A stretch of DNA of 31,022 nucleotides from an uncultured Prevotella sp. (GTDB taxonomy: Bacteria; Bacteroidota; Bacteroidia; Bacteroidales; Bacteroidaceae). Of this stretch, positions 15,101 through 23,071 are shown one piece after another. The notes beneath the pieces are model-generated. The model saw only the letters and a list, made by a program, of their open reading frames with translations, was not told the DNA's origin and searched no databases. The stretch covers positions 1 through 31,022 of the forward strand of contig CAKPWR010000033.1 of the NCBI GenBank assembly GCA_934196725.1, read 5' to 3'. How positions within the stretch are numbered: position 1 is the stretch's first letter; each line of letters starts with the position of its first letter. The translations under genes and the position numbers were made by a program.

Positions 15101-16514
15101 AGATGATGTCAGCAATATCGGTTCGCTGAAACTTCGTGTCCGCTCGCTGATAGAAAGCCTAAAGGGAGTGAAGAGTGAAGAACGAAGAGTGAAAAATTCA
15201 ACAGCAGAAGAAATTCAACATTCAACACTCAACACTCAACATTTACAGCAGACCAAGGTTTTCACCAAGCAGGATGTGCATCGCAAGATTCTCGCTCCGT
15301 TCATGACTGAGTACCTCACCCCTATCATTCCTCCTATCCTGAAGCTGATAGGTTATGATGTAGAAGTATTACCGATGAGCGATGAAGCTAGTGCGGAAAT
15401 CGGCTTGAAATTCGCCAACAATGAGGTTTGCTATCCAGCAACGCTCATCGTCGGAGACATCATTAAAGCCTTGAAATCAGGCAAATACGATCTCAAGAAC
15501 ACAGCAGTAGTCATGAGTCAGACAGGTGGACAATGTCGCGCAACCAACTATGCTGGCCTCATCAAACGGGCGATGATTTCCAACGGTTTCCAGGATGTAC
15601 CATTACTCACACTAGGCGTGACAGCCTCAACAGGTGAAGCTTCCGGTTCTACGGATGATAAGCAAGACTATAACGAGCAGGATGGCTTCAACGTGCCTTG
15701 GCTTAAATACAGTCAGATTATCGTTACCGCTATTTTCTATGGCGATGCGATTAACGAGATGTACAACGCCTGCATCGCAAGAGAACGGAAACAGGGAATA
15801 GCCAAGGAATTACGGGATAAGTACATACGCCTCATCGACGAGCCTATCGCCCGAAACTCAGCGAAAGGTCTCATCAAACTCCTGGAACAGGCTGCAGAGG
15901 AATTCAACCAGATGACCCTCGACAAGGATGTACCCAAAGTGGGCATCGTAGGAGAAATCTTCCTGAAGTTCAATCCTTTTGCCCACCAGTACCTGGAGCG
16001 ATACATCATCTCTAAAGGCATTGAGGTTGTGCCACCGCTACTCGCTCCGTTCTTCCTTCAGGAATTCGTGAATGTAGAGATACAGAAGCACATGCGACTG
16101 AGTTGTACCAAGGTACCTGACTTCATCATCAAGGGTGCTTATCAGGCATTGATAGGCAGAAGATTACGCCAGGTGAACAAGGCAGCCAGCAGGTTCCGCT
16201 ACTTCCGTCCATTCACCAATATTTATGATGATGCGAAGGATGTACAGGGTTTGGTTTCGCTGGCAGCACAGTTTGGAGAAGGCTGGCTCCTGCCTGCCGA
16301 CATCGTGGGTTATATCCGAGACGGAGTGAACAACATCATCTCGCTCCAGCCATTCGGTTGCATCGCTAACCACGTGATTTCCAAGGGAATCGAAAAACGA
16401 CTGCATGAGCGTTTCCCACAACTGAACCTGGTATCCCTCGATTTCGATTCGGGAGTTTCAGAAGTAAATGTCACCAACCGATTACTGCTCTTTTTAGACA
16501 GTATCACAGAATAG
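12102..16514 (+). CDS. Double 2-hydroxyacyl-CoA dehydratase activase fused to DUF2229/HgdB-like domain
   Basis: The product is 1,470 residues from the ATG at 12102; an earlier in-frame TTG lies inside the promoter. Two BadF/BadG-type ATPase domains are in tandem. The first begins GLDVGSTTAKIAVI (about 9) and has Cys128 (NCAGGTGAF) and Cys167 (RCGVFAKTD). The second begins GIDSGSTTTKIVAV (about 343) and has Cys477 (ACSSGCGTF) and Cys516 (RCTVFMNSK). These match the [4Fe-4S] ligands of HgdC activases. Next come a Cys-rich CKGCENHC segment and DUF2229-like and HgdB-like parts. Activases use ATP to inject an electron into a dehydratase; the target of these large fused proteins is unknown. A linker at about 1022-1047 is made of 7-bp repeats. 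No dehydratase genes are adjacent. Confidence 0.9.
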   Translation: MEKAKYSIGLDVGSTTAKIAVIDGKKNLIYSKYERHNARVKELVSHYFDEINQLIGDTKVNICVTGSVGMATAEQLQAEFVQEVVAASVYARKAHPEAKALIDIGGEDAKVVFFKPNGGMELRMNGNCAGGTGAFIDQMSVLMGVDNQKMSQLAMNAQHVYPMAARCGVFAKTDIQNLMARNLPEEDIAASIFHSIAVQTVVTLSHGIDFEAPILLCGGPLTFLPALRKAFCDYMHLSENDFIVSENSNLIPALGCAYRNSPKDDTDDTNDKDASDADGIQFSVLRKRLHQEIKIEWNSSLEPLFKSEMEHDKWLQSKARFATETHPLAKGKQQVVIGIDSGSTTTKIVAVRMGSNTDADGKSDQKDKGDIVFTNYRLNLGNPIKAVADGLNALKQEAEHRGAELEIVGSCSTGYGEELIKAAFGLDSGIIETMAHERAAASLMPDVSFILDIGGQDMKAIFVEKGAVVRMELNEACSSGCGTFIQTFANNMGYSVGDFAKLACQSKAPCDLGTRCTVFMNSKVKQVLREGASVADISAGISYSVIKNCLYKVLKLHGNENLGGKIVVQGGTMRNDAVVRAFELLTHTEVARSNMPELMGAYGCALHAAADYQTGMNARSIDDLQNLAHYETKQLQCKGCENHCYVSRYTFAGGNKFYSGNKCERVFNNKGANEIKGKNIYEYKYHLLFDGKEIKHFDITKRHIKVGIPRILNMYEDFPFWNALLHAAGFDVILSSDSTFSQYEGALNTVMSDNICFPAKLAHSHLKELNENPEVDRILMPYVVYEHNDDPKNTLNSFNCPVVSGYSDVIKSVIVLKKPIDSPVINFAQPKALEKQIVDYLKKLGVDRKTARKALREALYAQAAYSAEIKMKGWEILNQDEEKPHLTILLAGRPYHTDPLVQHKLSEMIANLGVNVISEDIARGSSDNNDAYNSQPETYLVKQWAYMNRIMKAAQWAAEQGDNVHFVQMTSFGCGPDSFIQDEIRDIMKRHNKPFTLLKIDDVSNIGSLKLRVRSLIESLKGVKSEERRVKNSTAEEIQHSTLNTQHLQQTKVFTKQDVHRKILAPFMTEYLTPIIPPILKLIGYDVEVLPMSDEASAEIGLKFANNEVCYPATLIVGDIIKALKSGKYDLKNTAVVMSQTGGQCRATNYAGLIKRAMISNGFQDVPLLTLGVTASTGEASGSTDDKQDYNEQDGFNVPWLKYSQIIVTAIFYGDAINEMYNACIARERKQGIAKELRDKYIRLIDEPIARNSAKGLIKLLEQAAEEFNQMTLDKDVPKVGIVGEIFLKFNPFAHQYLERYIISKGIEVVPPLLAPFFLQEFVNVEIQKHMRLSCTKVPDFIIKGAYQALIGRRLRQVNKAASRFRYFRPFTNIYDDAKDVQGLVSLAAQFGEGWLLPADIVGYIRDGVNNIISLQPFGCIANHVISKGIEKRLHERFPQLNLVSLDFDSGVSEVNVTNRLLLFLDSITE
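15166..15240 (+). repeat. In-frame 7-bp tandem repeats in the activase gene
   Basis: Four heptamers GAGTGAA, GAGTGAA, GAACGAA, GAGTGAA at 15166-15193, an isolated ATTCAAC at 15196-15202, and four heptamers ATTCAAC, ATTCAAC, ACTCAAC, ACTCAAC at 15213-15240. They encode a polar linker between the DUF2229-like and C-terminal parts. Confidence 0.85.
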
Positions 16515-16520
16515 AAGCCG

Positions 16521-16557
16521 AAAAAGCAGATTCCGTATTTTAGTGAATCTGCTTTTT
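16521..16557. terminator. Perfect 13-bp hairpin terminator after the activase gene
   Basis: AAAAAGCAGATTC (16521-16533) pairs exactly with GAATCTGCTTTTT (16545-16557), with an 11-base loop and a built-in A/T-tract arrangement typical of intrinsic terminators. Confidence 0.85.
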
Positions 16558-16604
16558 CTGTTTCGATTATTCTACAAAAAAGCAAAAAAAACAGCCGTCA
16601 TTTT

Positions 16605-16635
16605 TTTGCAATTCAAGAAATAAATCGTATCTTTG
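16605..16635 (+). promoter_or_regulatory. Promoter of the serine acetyltransferase gene
   Basis: TTTG (16605-16608) and TATCTTTG (16628-16635), spacing 19 bp, 29 bp before the start codon. Confidence 0.75.
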
Positions 16636-16664
16636 CACACGAATTTTATTGATACATTAAGAAA

Positions 16665-17606
16665 ATGAGTAAAGATACATTAACTCATCAGCTGACAGAG
16701 ACCATCGACGAGCTTTCTTGCGCCGATTCATTAAAAGGTCTATTCCATCAGCACAGAGACGGAAATCCACTTCCTTCGGGCAAGGCGCTCGAAGATATCA
16801 TCAATCTGTCTCGCTCCATCCTCTTTCCGGGATATTTCGGCAATTCTTCCGTAAATATCTCCACTATCAAATATCATATTGGAGTAAGAGTAGAGAAACT
16901 CTACGAGATGCTTGCTGAACAGATTCTCGCCGGACTCTGCTTCGCCAATGATTGCGAAACTGAGACACAGGCTGAACTGCAGCATCAACGTGCCAAGGCT
17001 GGCGTTATCGCTGCCAAAGCCATCATGGAGTTTCCAAAACTTCGTAAAATTCTCGCCACCGACGTGGAGGCAGCCTACAATGGAGACCCTGCGGCAATGA
17101 GCCACGGAGAAATCATCTCCTGCTATCCTGTCATCAAGGCGATAACCAACTATCGTATCGCTCATGTACTTCACCTGCTCGGTGTGCCACTCATTCCCCG
17201 CATGATGACCGAATTGGCACATTCAGAGACAGGTATCGATATCAATCCAGAGGCTACTATCGGTCACCACTTCACCATCGACCATGGAACGGGTGTGGTA
17301 ATCGGAGCCACCTGCATCATCGGCAACAACGTGAAACTCTATCAGGGTGTAACCCTCGGAGCCAAGAGTTTTCCACTCGATAAGGACGGAAACCCTATCA
17401 AGGGAATCCCTCGTCACCCTATCCTGGAAGACGATGTCATCGTCTATGCCAATGCTACAATCCTCGGCCGCATCACCATCGGAGAAGGCTGCGTAGTGGG
17501 AGCTAACGTATGGGTAACCAAGGACATGAAGCCAAAAACAAAGAAATATAAAAAAGAAAAACAAAGTTTATTAGATATAGAATTCAATAATGGAACAGGA
17601 ATTTGA
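16665..17606 (+). CDS. epsC: Serine O-acetyltransferase (CysE/EpsC type)
   Basis: This 313-residue enzyme makes O-acetylserine from serine and acetyl-CoA, the committed step to cysteine. The N-terminal half is helical. The C-terminal part is a left-handed beta-helix made of hexapeptide repeats (ATIGHHFTIDHGTGVVIGA, IIGNNVKLYQGVTLGAK, ATILGRITIGEGCVVGANVW). The catalytic Asp206-His207 pair is in IDHGTGVVIGAT; the family usually has Glu where Ala stands in GAT. The last 17 bp overlap the methyltransferase gene, suggesting a two-gene transcript. The protein lacks the long tail that binds cysteine synthase in enterobacterial CysE, and ends in a lysine-rich segment (KPKTKKYKKEKQS). Confidence 0.92.
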   Translation: MSKDTLTHQLTETIDELSCADSLKGLFHQHRDGNPLPSGKALEDIINLSRSILFPGYFGNSSVNISTIKYHIGVRVEKLYEMLAEQILAGLCFANDCETETQAELQHQRAKAGVIAAKAIMEFPKLRKILATDVEAAYNGDPAAMSHGEIISCYPVIKAITNYRIAHVLHLLGVPLIPRMMTELAHSETGIDINPEATIGHHFTIDHGTGVVIGATCIIGNNVKLYQGVTLGAKSFPLDKDGNPIKGIPRHPILEDDVIVYANATILGRITIGEGCVVGANVWVTKDMKPKTKKYKKEKQSLLDIEFNNGTGI

Positions 17607-19179
17607 ACTCATTGCCAAGACCTTCATGGGTCTGGAGCCCGTCTTGGCTGAGGAGCTCACCCAGTTGGGTGCCAACAATGTACAGATAGGTCGCCGTATG
17701 GTATCTTTCACAGGCGACAAGGAAATGATGTATCGTGCCAACTTCCAGTTGCACACAGCCATCCGTATCTTAAAGCCTATCAAGCACTTCAAGGCTCGTT
17801 CTGCCGAAGAAGTGTACGATCAGATTCAGAAGATCAAGTGGGATGACATCTTGGACGTAAAGAAGACTTTCTCTGTAGACTCAGTAGTTTACTCAGAGGA
17901 ATTCCGCAACTCACGCTTTGTTACTTACAAGGTAAAAGATGCTATCGTAGACTGGTTCCGCGAGAAGCAGGGCACACGTCCAAACATCAGCGTATCCAAC
18001 CCAGACATCCGTCTTAATATCCATATCGCAGAAGATAACGCTACCTTGAGTCTTGACTCTAGTGGCGAGAGCTTGCACCGCCGTGGCTACCGCCAGGAGC
18101 AGGTTGAGGCTCCATTGAACGAGGTTCTGGCTGCAGGTATGATCCTGATGACCGGCTGGAAGGGCGAATGCGACTTCATCGACCCTATGTGCGGTTCAGG
18201 TACCATCGCTATCGAGGCTGCCCTCATTGCCCGCAACATCTCTCCAGGTGTATTCCGCAAGGAGTTTGCCTTCGAGAAGTGGAACGATTTCGATCAGGAT
18301 CTCTTCGATATGATTTACAATGATGACTCTCAGGAGCGCGAGTTTGAGCACCACATCTACGGTTATGATGTAGATATGAAGGCTGTGAATACAGCTAATC
18401 TCAACGTACGTGCTGCAGGCTTGAGCAAGGATATCACGATTTCACAGCAAGATTTCAAGAACTTCACTCAGCCAGCTGAGAAGAGCATCATTGTGATGAA
18501 CCCTCCATACGGTGAGCGTATCTCTACCCCTAACCTCTTGAACACCTACAAGATGATTGGCGAGCGCTTCAAGAAGGCATTCGCTGGTAATGAGGCTTGG
18601 GTATTGAGTTACCGCGAGGAATGCTTTGAGCAGATTGGTCTGAAACCATCTATCAAGATTCCTGTATACAACGGAAGTTTGGAATGCGAATTCCGCAAGT
18701 ACGTGATGTTCGATGGTAAGATGAAGGAATTCCGTTCTGAAGGCGGTATTGTCAAGACAGAAGCAGAGAAGCGTGAAATGGCTCAGAAGCACCGTTTCAA
18801 GAAAGAGCGCGAATTCAAGAAGCGCGTAAGCGAGGAGACAGAGAACGAGGATGCAGACATCCGCAGCTTCCAGTTCCATAGCCATCGCCTGGAAGACTTT
18901 GAAAAGCGCCGCAATGAGATTCGCCGTGGCGGACGCAGCAACGATGATGATGACCGCAAGGGCGGACGCAGCTTCGGCGGAAAGCGTGGCAACGACCGTG
19001 ACGACAAGCGTGGCGGATTCAAGGGAGACCGCAAGGGTGGCAGAGATTTCGGAGGCAAACGCTTTGAAAAGGGAGACAAGCGTGGCGGATTCAAGGGAGA
19101 CCGTCGCGGTGGTCGTGATTTCGGAGGAAAGCGTGGTGGCAAGCCTAGCTTCAACACCGACTTCGATGATGAGGATTAA
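17590..19179 (+). CDS. THUMP-domain class I SAM-dependent rRNA methyltransferase (RlmL N-terminal type) with RGG-rich tail
   Basis: The 529-residue protein has a ferredoxin-like/THUMP region (about 1-160) and a Rossmann methyltransferase (about 165-385). Motif I-like sequence is DPMCGSGTIAIEAALIARN (about 198-216), and the catalytic NPPYGERI starts at Asn304, marking a guanine-N2 methyltransferase of the RlmL/YcbY N-terminal family. The likely product is m2G in 23S rRNA. From about residue 440 comes a low-complexity tail rich in RGG, FGG and KGDR, with a 20-residue unit RGGFKGDRKGGRDFGGKR repeated. Such tails bind RNA in other proteins; on this enzyme it may increase ribosomal RNA affinity (inference). 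The start overlaps the serine acetyltransferase gene by 17 bp. Confidence 0.88.
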   Translation: MEQEFELIAKTFMGLEPVLAEELTQLGANNVQIGRRMVSFTGDKEMMYRANFQLHTAIRILKPIKHFKARSAEEVYDQIQKIKWDDILDVKKTFSVDSVVYSEEFRNSRFVTYKVKDAIVDWFREKQGTRPNISVSNPDIRLNIHIAEDNATLSLDSSGESLHRRGYRQEQVEAPLNEVLAAGMILMTGWKGECDFIDPMCGSGTIAIEAALIARNISPGVFRKEFAFEKWNDFDQDLFDMIYNDDSQEREFEHHIYGYDVDMKAVNTANLNVRAAGLSKDITISQQDFKNFTQPAEKSIIVMNPPYGERISTPNLLNTYKMIGERFKKAFAGNEAWVLSYREECFEQIGLKPSIKIPVYNGSLECEFRKYVMFDGKMKEFRSEGGIVKTEAEKREMAQKHRFKKEREFKKRVSEETENEDADIRSFQFHSHRLEDFEKRRNEIRRGGRSNDDDDRKGGRSFGGKRGNDRDDKRGGFKGDRKGGRDFGGKRFEKGDKRGGFKGDRRGGRDFGGKRGGKPSFNTDFDDED

Positions 19180-19204
19180 AAACTACGCATCAAACTATAT
19201 AAGA

Positions 19205-19241
19205 CCTTGACGTGGCACATTCCGCCACATCAAGGTTTTTA
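19205..19241 (+). terminator. Terminator after the methyltransferase gene
   Basis: CCTTGACGTGGC (19205-19216) pairs with GCCACATCAAGG (19224-19235) with one mismatch, followed by TTTTT. Confidence 0.85.
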
Positions 19242-19268
19242 TTCATTCAATCAACAAACAAAATAACA

Positions 19269-21551
19269 ATGAATCTAAAGAATTCAATTTATAAATTGTC
19301 TTTTGCAGCAATGATTTCCATGATGGCAATGAATGCAACCGAGATACAGGCTCAGGGCGTGGTTCCCGCACAGAAGGGCGAAAAGGCCTTCACTTTGGAG
19401 GATTTGAACTTCGGTGGTCATAACTATCGCAACATGGTGGCAAAGAACCGCTGGTGCACCTGGTGGGGAAATGAACTCATCCGCCAGGACGTGGAGGCTT
19501 GCTATCTTGTGAACAAGACTACCGGAAAAGAGACAAAACTCTTCGGTATCAACGATATCAACCAGTGGATTGCTCCTACCAAGGACATCAAGGTAAGAGC
19601 CCTCTACAACGCTCAGTTCCCTTTCGCAGGCAAGAGCATCGTGATGGTAAGCAACGGCAGCAAGACCTACACCATCGACTTCAAGAAGCATAAGCTGCTG
19701 AGCGAGATGGAGTTTGAAGATGGCGAGAACCTCCTCGAGGCTAACGCACAGCAGAATGCATTCGCCTATCTGAAGGGCAGCAACCTCTATGTGCGCACCT
19801 TCGACGTAACCAACAATGCCATGACCCGAGAGAAGAAATCGCACGATTTCCAGATTTCAAAGGATGGCAGCCGAGAAATCGTTTATGGTCAGAGTGTTCA
19901 CCGCGATGAGTTCGGCATCAGCAAGGGTACCTTCTGGAGCCCTAACGGCGAACTGCTCGCCTTCTATCGCATGGACCAGAGCATGGTGACTGATTATCCG
20001 CAGGTGGATATCCCGGAGATTGATTACTTCAATCATCCTGAGACAGAGACCTGCTGCGCCAAGCCTGCACCAGACAAGTATCCGATGGCAGGCGAGACAT
20101 CGCACAAGGTAACCGTGGGCGTATTCGACTGTATGACCGGCAAGACCATCTATCTGAAGGCTGGCGACCCAACAGACCGCTACTTCACCAACATCGCATG
20201 GAGTCCGGACAGCAAGACCATCTATATGTTCGAACTGAACCGCGACCAGAACGACTGCCGCCTGACAGCCTATAGCGCAGAGACCGGCGAGAAGACCGGC
20301 GAACTCTATCGCGAGACCGACGAGAAGTATGTAGAACCTTGCCACCCAATCCAGTTCCTGCCTTGGGACAGCAACAGCTTCATCATGCAGAGCCGCAAGG
20401 ATGGCTACAACCACCTCTACATCTGTGAAGTGAAGAACACTCTTCACTCTTCACTTTCAATCCGGCAGTTGACATCAGGAAAGTGGGAGGTAATGGAAGT
20501 ACTCGGCTTCAACGCCAAGCGTAAAAGCATCATCATCGCATCCAACGAGTGCTCTCCTATCCAGCGAAACATCTTCACCGTAGATACCAAGACCGGCAAG
20601 CGCACCATGATGGACGATTGCGGCAAGGGATGGCACAACGCTACCCTGAGCGAGAACGGACAGTTTATCTATGATAACTACTCTACTCCAACCGTGCCTC
20701 GCAAGATTGCCATCGTAAATACCGAGAACGGCAAGCGTACCGCCTACTTCACAGCCGAGAACCCTTGGAAGGGCTACAACGTGCCTGAGTACAGCTGCGG
20801 TTCCATCAAGGCTGATGACGGCGAGACCGATCTCTACTGGAGAATGGTGAAGCCGGTGAACTTCGACCCTAACAAGAAGTATCCTACTATTATATATGTA
20901 TATGGCGGTCCTCACGCCCACAACGTGGATGCCCGCTGGAACTACTCTAGCCGTGGCTGGGAAACCTACATGGCAGAGAAGGGCTATCTGCTCTTCATCC
21001 TCGACAATCGTGGAAGCGAGAACCGTGGCAAGGCTTTCGAGCAGGCTACCTTCCGCCAGCTGGGTCAGGTGGAGATGAAGGACCAGATGAAGGGTGTAGA
21101 ATATCTGAAGACCCTGCCTTACGTAGATGCCGACAAGATTGGTGTTCACGGATGGAGCTTCGGTGGATTCATGACCATCTCGCTGATGACCAACTATCCT
21201 GACGTGTTCAAGGTAGGCGTAGCCGGCGGTCCGGTAATCGACTGGCATTGGTACGAGGTGATGTATGGCGAGCGCTATATGGATACTCCACAGACCAACC
21301 CAGAGGGTTACAAGAAGACATCCCTGCTCTATCAGGCTAAGAACCTGAAGGGTAAGCTGCAGATTATCCAGGGCTTGAACGATGTGACCGTAGTACCACA
21401 GCATTGCCTCACCTTCCTGAAGGCATGTATCGCAGCAGGTACACAGCCAGATTTCTTCGTATACCCAGGCGAACCTCATAACATGAGAGGTCACCAAAGC
21501 ACTCACTTGCATGAGCGCATCAGCAATTACTTCTTCGACTATTTGAAGTAA
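19269..21551 (+). CDS. Exported S9 family peptidase (dipeptidyl peptidase IV type)
   Basis: From the ATG at 19269 the product is 760 residues with a signal peptide (MNLKNSIYKLSFAAMISMMA, then MNATEIQAQ). A DPP IV N-terminal beta-propeller (about 90-470) is followed by an alpha/beta-hydrolase domain. The catalytic triad is visible: Ser630 in GWSFGGF, Asp705 in LNDVTVV and His737 in GEPHNMRG. The enzyme likely removes X-Pro or X-Ala dipeptides from peptides in the periplasm or at the cell surface. A further upstream in-frame GTG at 19212 falls inside the preceding terminator and is rejected. I find no TAnnTTTG box in the short gap. A heptamer repeat at 20439-20459 adds a segment (NTLHSSLSIRQ) to the propeller. 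Confidence 0.9.
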   Translation: MNLKNSIYKLSFAAMISMMAMNATEIQAQGVVPAQKGEKAFTLEDLNFGGHNYRNMVAKNRWCTWWGNELIRQDVEACYLVNKTTGKETKLFGINDINQWIAPTKDIKVRALYNAQFPFAGKSIVMVSNGSKTYTIDFKKHKLLSEMEFEDGENLLEANAQQNAFAYLKGSNLYVRTFDVTNNAMTREKKSHDFQISKDGSREIVYGQSVHRDEFGISKGTFWSPNGELLAFYRMDQSMVTDYPQVDIPEIDYFNHPETETCCAKPAPDKYPMAGETSHKVTVGVFDCMTGKTIYLKAGDPTDRYFTNIAWSPDSKTIYMFELNRDQNDCRLTAYSAETGEKTGELYRETDEKYVEPCHPIQFLPWDSNSFIMQSRKDGYNHLYICEVKNTLHSSLSIRQLTSGKWEVMEVLGFNAKRKSIIIASNECSPIQRNIFTVDTKTGKRTMMDDCGKGWHNATLSENGQFIYDNYSTPTVPRKIAIVNTENGKRTAYFTAENPWKGYNVPEYSCGSIKADDGETDLYWRMVKPVNFDPNKKYPTIIYVYGGPHAHNVDARWNYSSRGWETYMAEKGYLLFILDNRGSENRGKAFEQATFRQLGQVEMKDQMKGVEYLKTLPYVDADKIGVHGWSFGGFMTISLMTNYPDVFKVGVAGGPVIDWHWYEVMYGERYMDTPQTNPEGYKKTSLLYQAKNLKGKLQIIQGLNDVTVVPQHCLTFLKACIAAGTQPDFFVYPGEPHNMRGHQSTHLHERISNYFFDYLK
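20428..20459 (+). repeat. In-frame 7-bp repeats in the S9 peptidase gene
   Basis: ACTCTTC, ACTCTTC, ACTTTCA at 20439-20459, preceded by an inverted partial copy GTGAAGTGAAGA. The unit is the complement of the GAGTGAA unit in the activase gene. Confidence 0.7.
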
Positions 21552-21583
21552 AACTTGCAAAAAAATATATTTTATGCAAATAT

Positions 21584-21615
21584 TTTGCCTAATTCATAGG
21601 ATTTTAGTAACTTTG
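21584..21615 (+). promoter_or_regulatory. purD promoter
   Basis: TTTG (21584-21587) and TAACTTTG (21608-21615), spacing 20 bp; the leader to the start codon is about 60 bases. Confidence 0.75.
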
Positions 21616-21679
21616 CAGCAAAATGGAGAAATTAAGTATCCTAAGGTAAAATATCAGAGGAACTATTAAACGTACAACG

Positions 21680-22948
21680 ATGAAAATATTATTGTTAGGA
21701 GGCGGTGGCCGCGAGCACGCCTTAGCTTGGAAAATCGCTCAGAGCGAAAAGTGTGAGAAACTTTTTATCGCTCCAGGTAATGCCGGTACTCAGAATGTCG
21801 GCGAGAACGTGAATATCAAGGCTGACGACTTCGAGGCTCTGAAGAACTTCGCTGTCGAGAACGGTGTTGATATGGTTGTTGTTGGTCCTGAAGACCCATT
21901 GGTAAAGGGTGTTTACGATGACTTCAAAGCCGATCCTCGCACCAAGAACATTCCTGTAATCGGTCCTTCAAAGGCTGGTGCTGTATTGGAAGGCAGCAAG
22001 GACTTCGCCAAGAAGTTTATGAAGCGCCACAACATTCCTACAGCTCAATACGAGACTTTCGATGGCGAGCATGTAGAGGAAGGTCTTAAATTCCTGGAGA
22101 CCCTGAAGGCTCCATACGTATTGAAGGCTGACGGTTTGTGCGCAGGTAAGGGCGTTCTCATCCTTCCTACCTTGGAAGAGGCAAAGAAGGAGTTCAAGGA
22201 GATGCTTGGCGGTATGTTCGGCAATGCTTCTGCACGTGTCGTTATAGAGGAATTCCTGAGCGGCATCGAGTGCTCTGTCTTTGTTCTCACAGATGGCAAG
22301 AACTATAAGATTCTGCCTGAGGCTAAGGACTACAAGCGTATCGGTGAGCACGATACCGGTTTGAATACAGGTGGTATGGGTAGCGTTACCCCTGTGCCAT
22401 TCGCTACCAAGGAATGGATGCAGAAGGTAGACGAGCGCATCATCCGTCCTACAGTAGAGGGACTTGCAGAAGAGAACATCGACTACAAGGGCTTCATCTT
22501 CTTCGGACTGATCAACGTAGAGGGCGAGCCTATGGTCATCGAGTACAACTGCCGTATGGGCGACCCAGAGACAGAAAGTGTCATGCTCCGATTGAAGAGC
22601 GACATCGTAGACCTCTTCGAAGGTGTTGCTGCGGGCGACCTTGACAAGCGCAACATCGAGTTTGATGAGCGTGCAGCAGTCTGCGTCATGCTCGTGAGTG
22701 GTGGCTATCCTGAGGCTTACAAGAAGGGCTATCCTATCGAAGGTATCGACAAGGTTGAAGGTTCTGTGGTATTCCACTCTGGTACAGCGATGAAGGATGG
22801 ACAGGTAGTAACCAACGGTGGTCGTGTCATCTGCGTAAGCAGCTACGGCAAGGACAAGGAAGAAGCCTTGAAGAAGAGCTTTGCCGAGGCTCAGAAGATC
22901 CAGTTCACCGACAAGTACTTCCGTTCAGACATCGGACAGGACCTTTAG
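21680..22948 (+). CDS. purD: Phosphoribosylamine-glycine ligase (GAR synthetase)
   Basis: The 422-residue enzyme has the normal PurD length and catalyses ATP-dependent joining of phosphoribosylamine and glycine in purine synthesis, in the cytoplasm. The N-terminal [36 protein letters not shown], an ATP-grasp core with [15 protein letters not shown] and [11 protein letters not shown], and the metal/ATP-binding [17 protein letters not shown] are all present and in order. It has its own promoter and appears monocistronic, followed by a large heptamer-repeat hairpin. The start is fixed by the conserved [14 protein letters not shown]. Confidence 0.97.
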   Translation: MKILLLGGGGREHALAWKIAQSEKCEKLFIAPGNAGTQNVGENVNIKADDFEALKNFAVENGVDMVVVGPEDPLVKGVYDDFKADPRTKNIPVIGPSKAGAVLEGSKDFAKKFMKRHNIPTAQYETFDGEHVEEGLKFLETLKAPYVLKADGLCAGKGVLILPTLEEAKKEFKEMLGGMFGNASARVVIEEFLSGIECSVFVLTDGKNYKILPEAKDYKRIGEHDTGLNTGGMGSVTPVPFATKEWMQKVDERIIRPTVEGLAEENIDYKGFIFFGLINVEGEPMVIEYNCRMGDPETESVMLRLKSDIVDLFEGVAAGDLDKRNIEFDERAAVCVMLVSGGYPEAYKKGYPIEGIDKVEGSVVFHSGTAMKDGQVVTNGGRVICVSSYGKDKEEALKKSFAEAQKIQFTDKYFRSDIGQDL

Positions 22949-22954
22949 TTTTTT

Positions 22955-23045
22955 AATGTTGAATGTTAAATGTTGAATGTTGAATTACCTAACGGACTCA
23001 AGGGCGCTAGCCTAATTCAACATTCAACATTCAACATTCAACATT
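22955..23045. repeat. Large hairpin built of inverted 7-bp tandem repeats
   Basis: The left arm 22955-22987 and right arm 23013-23045, each 33 bp, pair at 32 of 33 positions around a 25-base loop. Each arm is about four to five copies of the unit TTCAACA or its complement TGTTGAA. A further copy, ATTCAACATTGA, is at 23055-23066. It begins six bases after the purD stop and could end purD transcription, although only GTTTT follows the right arm. Confidence 0.9.
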
Positions 23046-23071
23046 GTTTTAAGCATTCAACATTGATATAG

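Noticed and set aside
19212..19268. Upstream GTG start for the S9 peptidase
   Set aside because: It is inside the hairpin of the preceding terminator and would bury the signal peptide; the ATG at 19269 exposes it.
20475..21560. Minus-strand open frame of 361 codons over the S9 peptidase
   Set aside because: Antisense shadow of a gene with an intact catalytic triad.
22955..23066. CRISPR-like array
   Set aside because: The repeats are 7 bp with no spacers and form an inverted pair; no cas genes are near.
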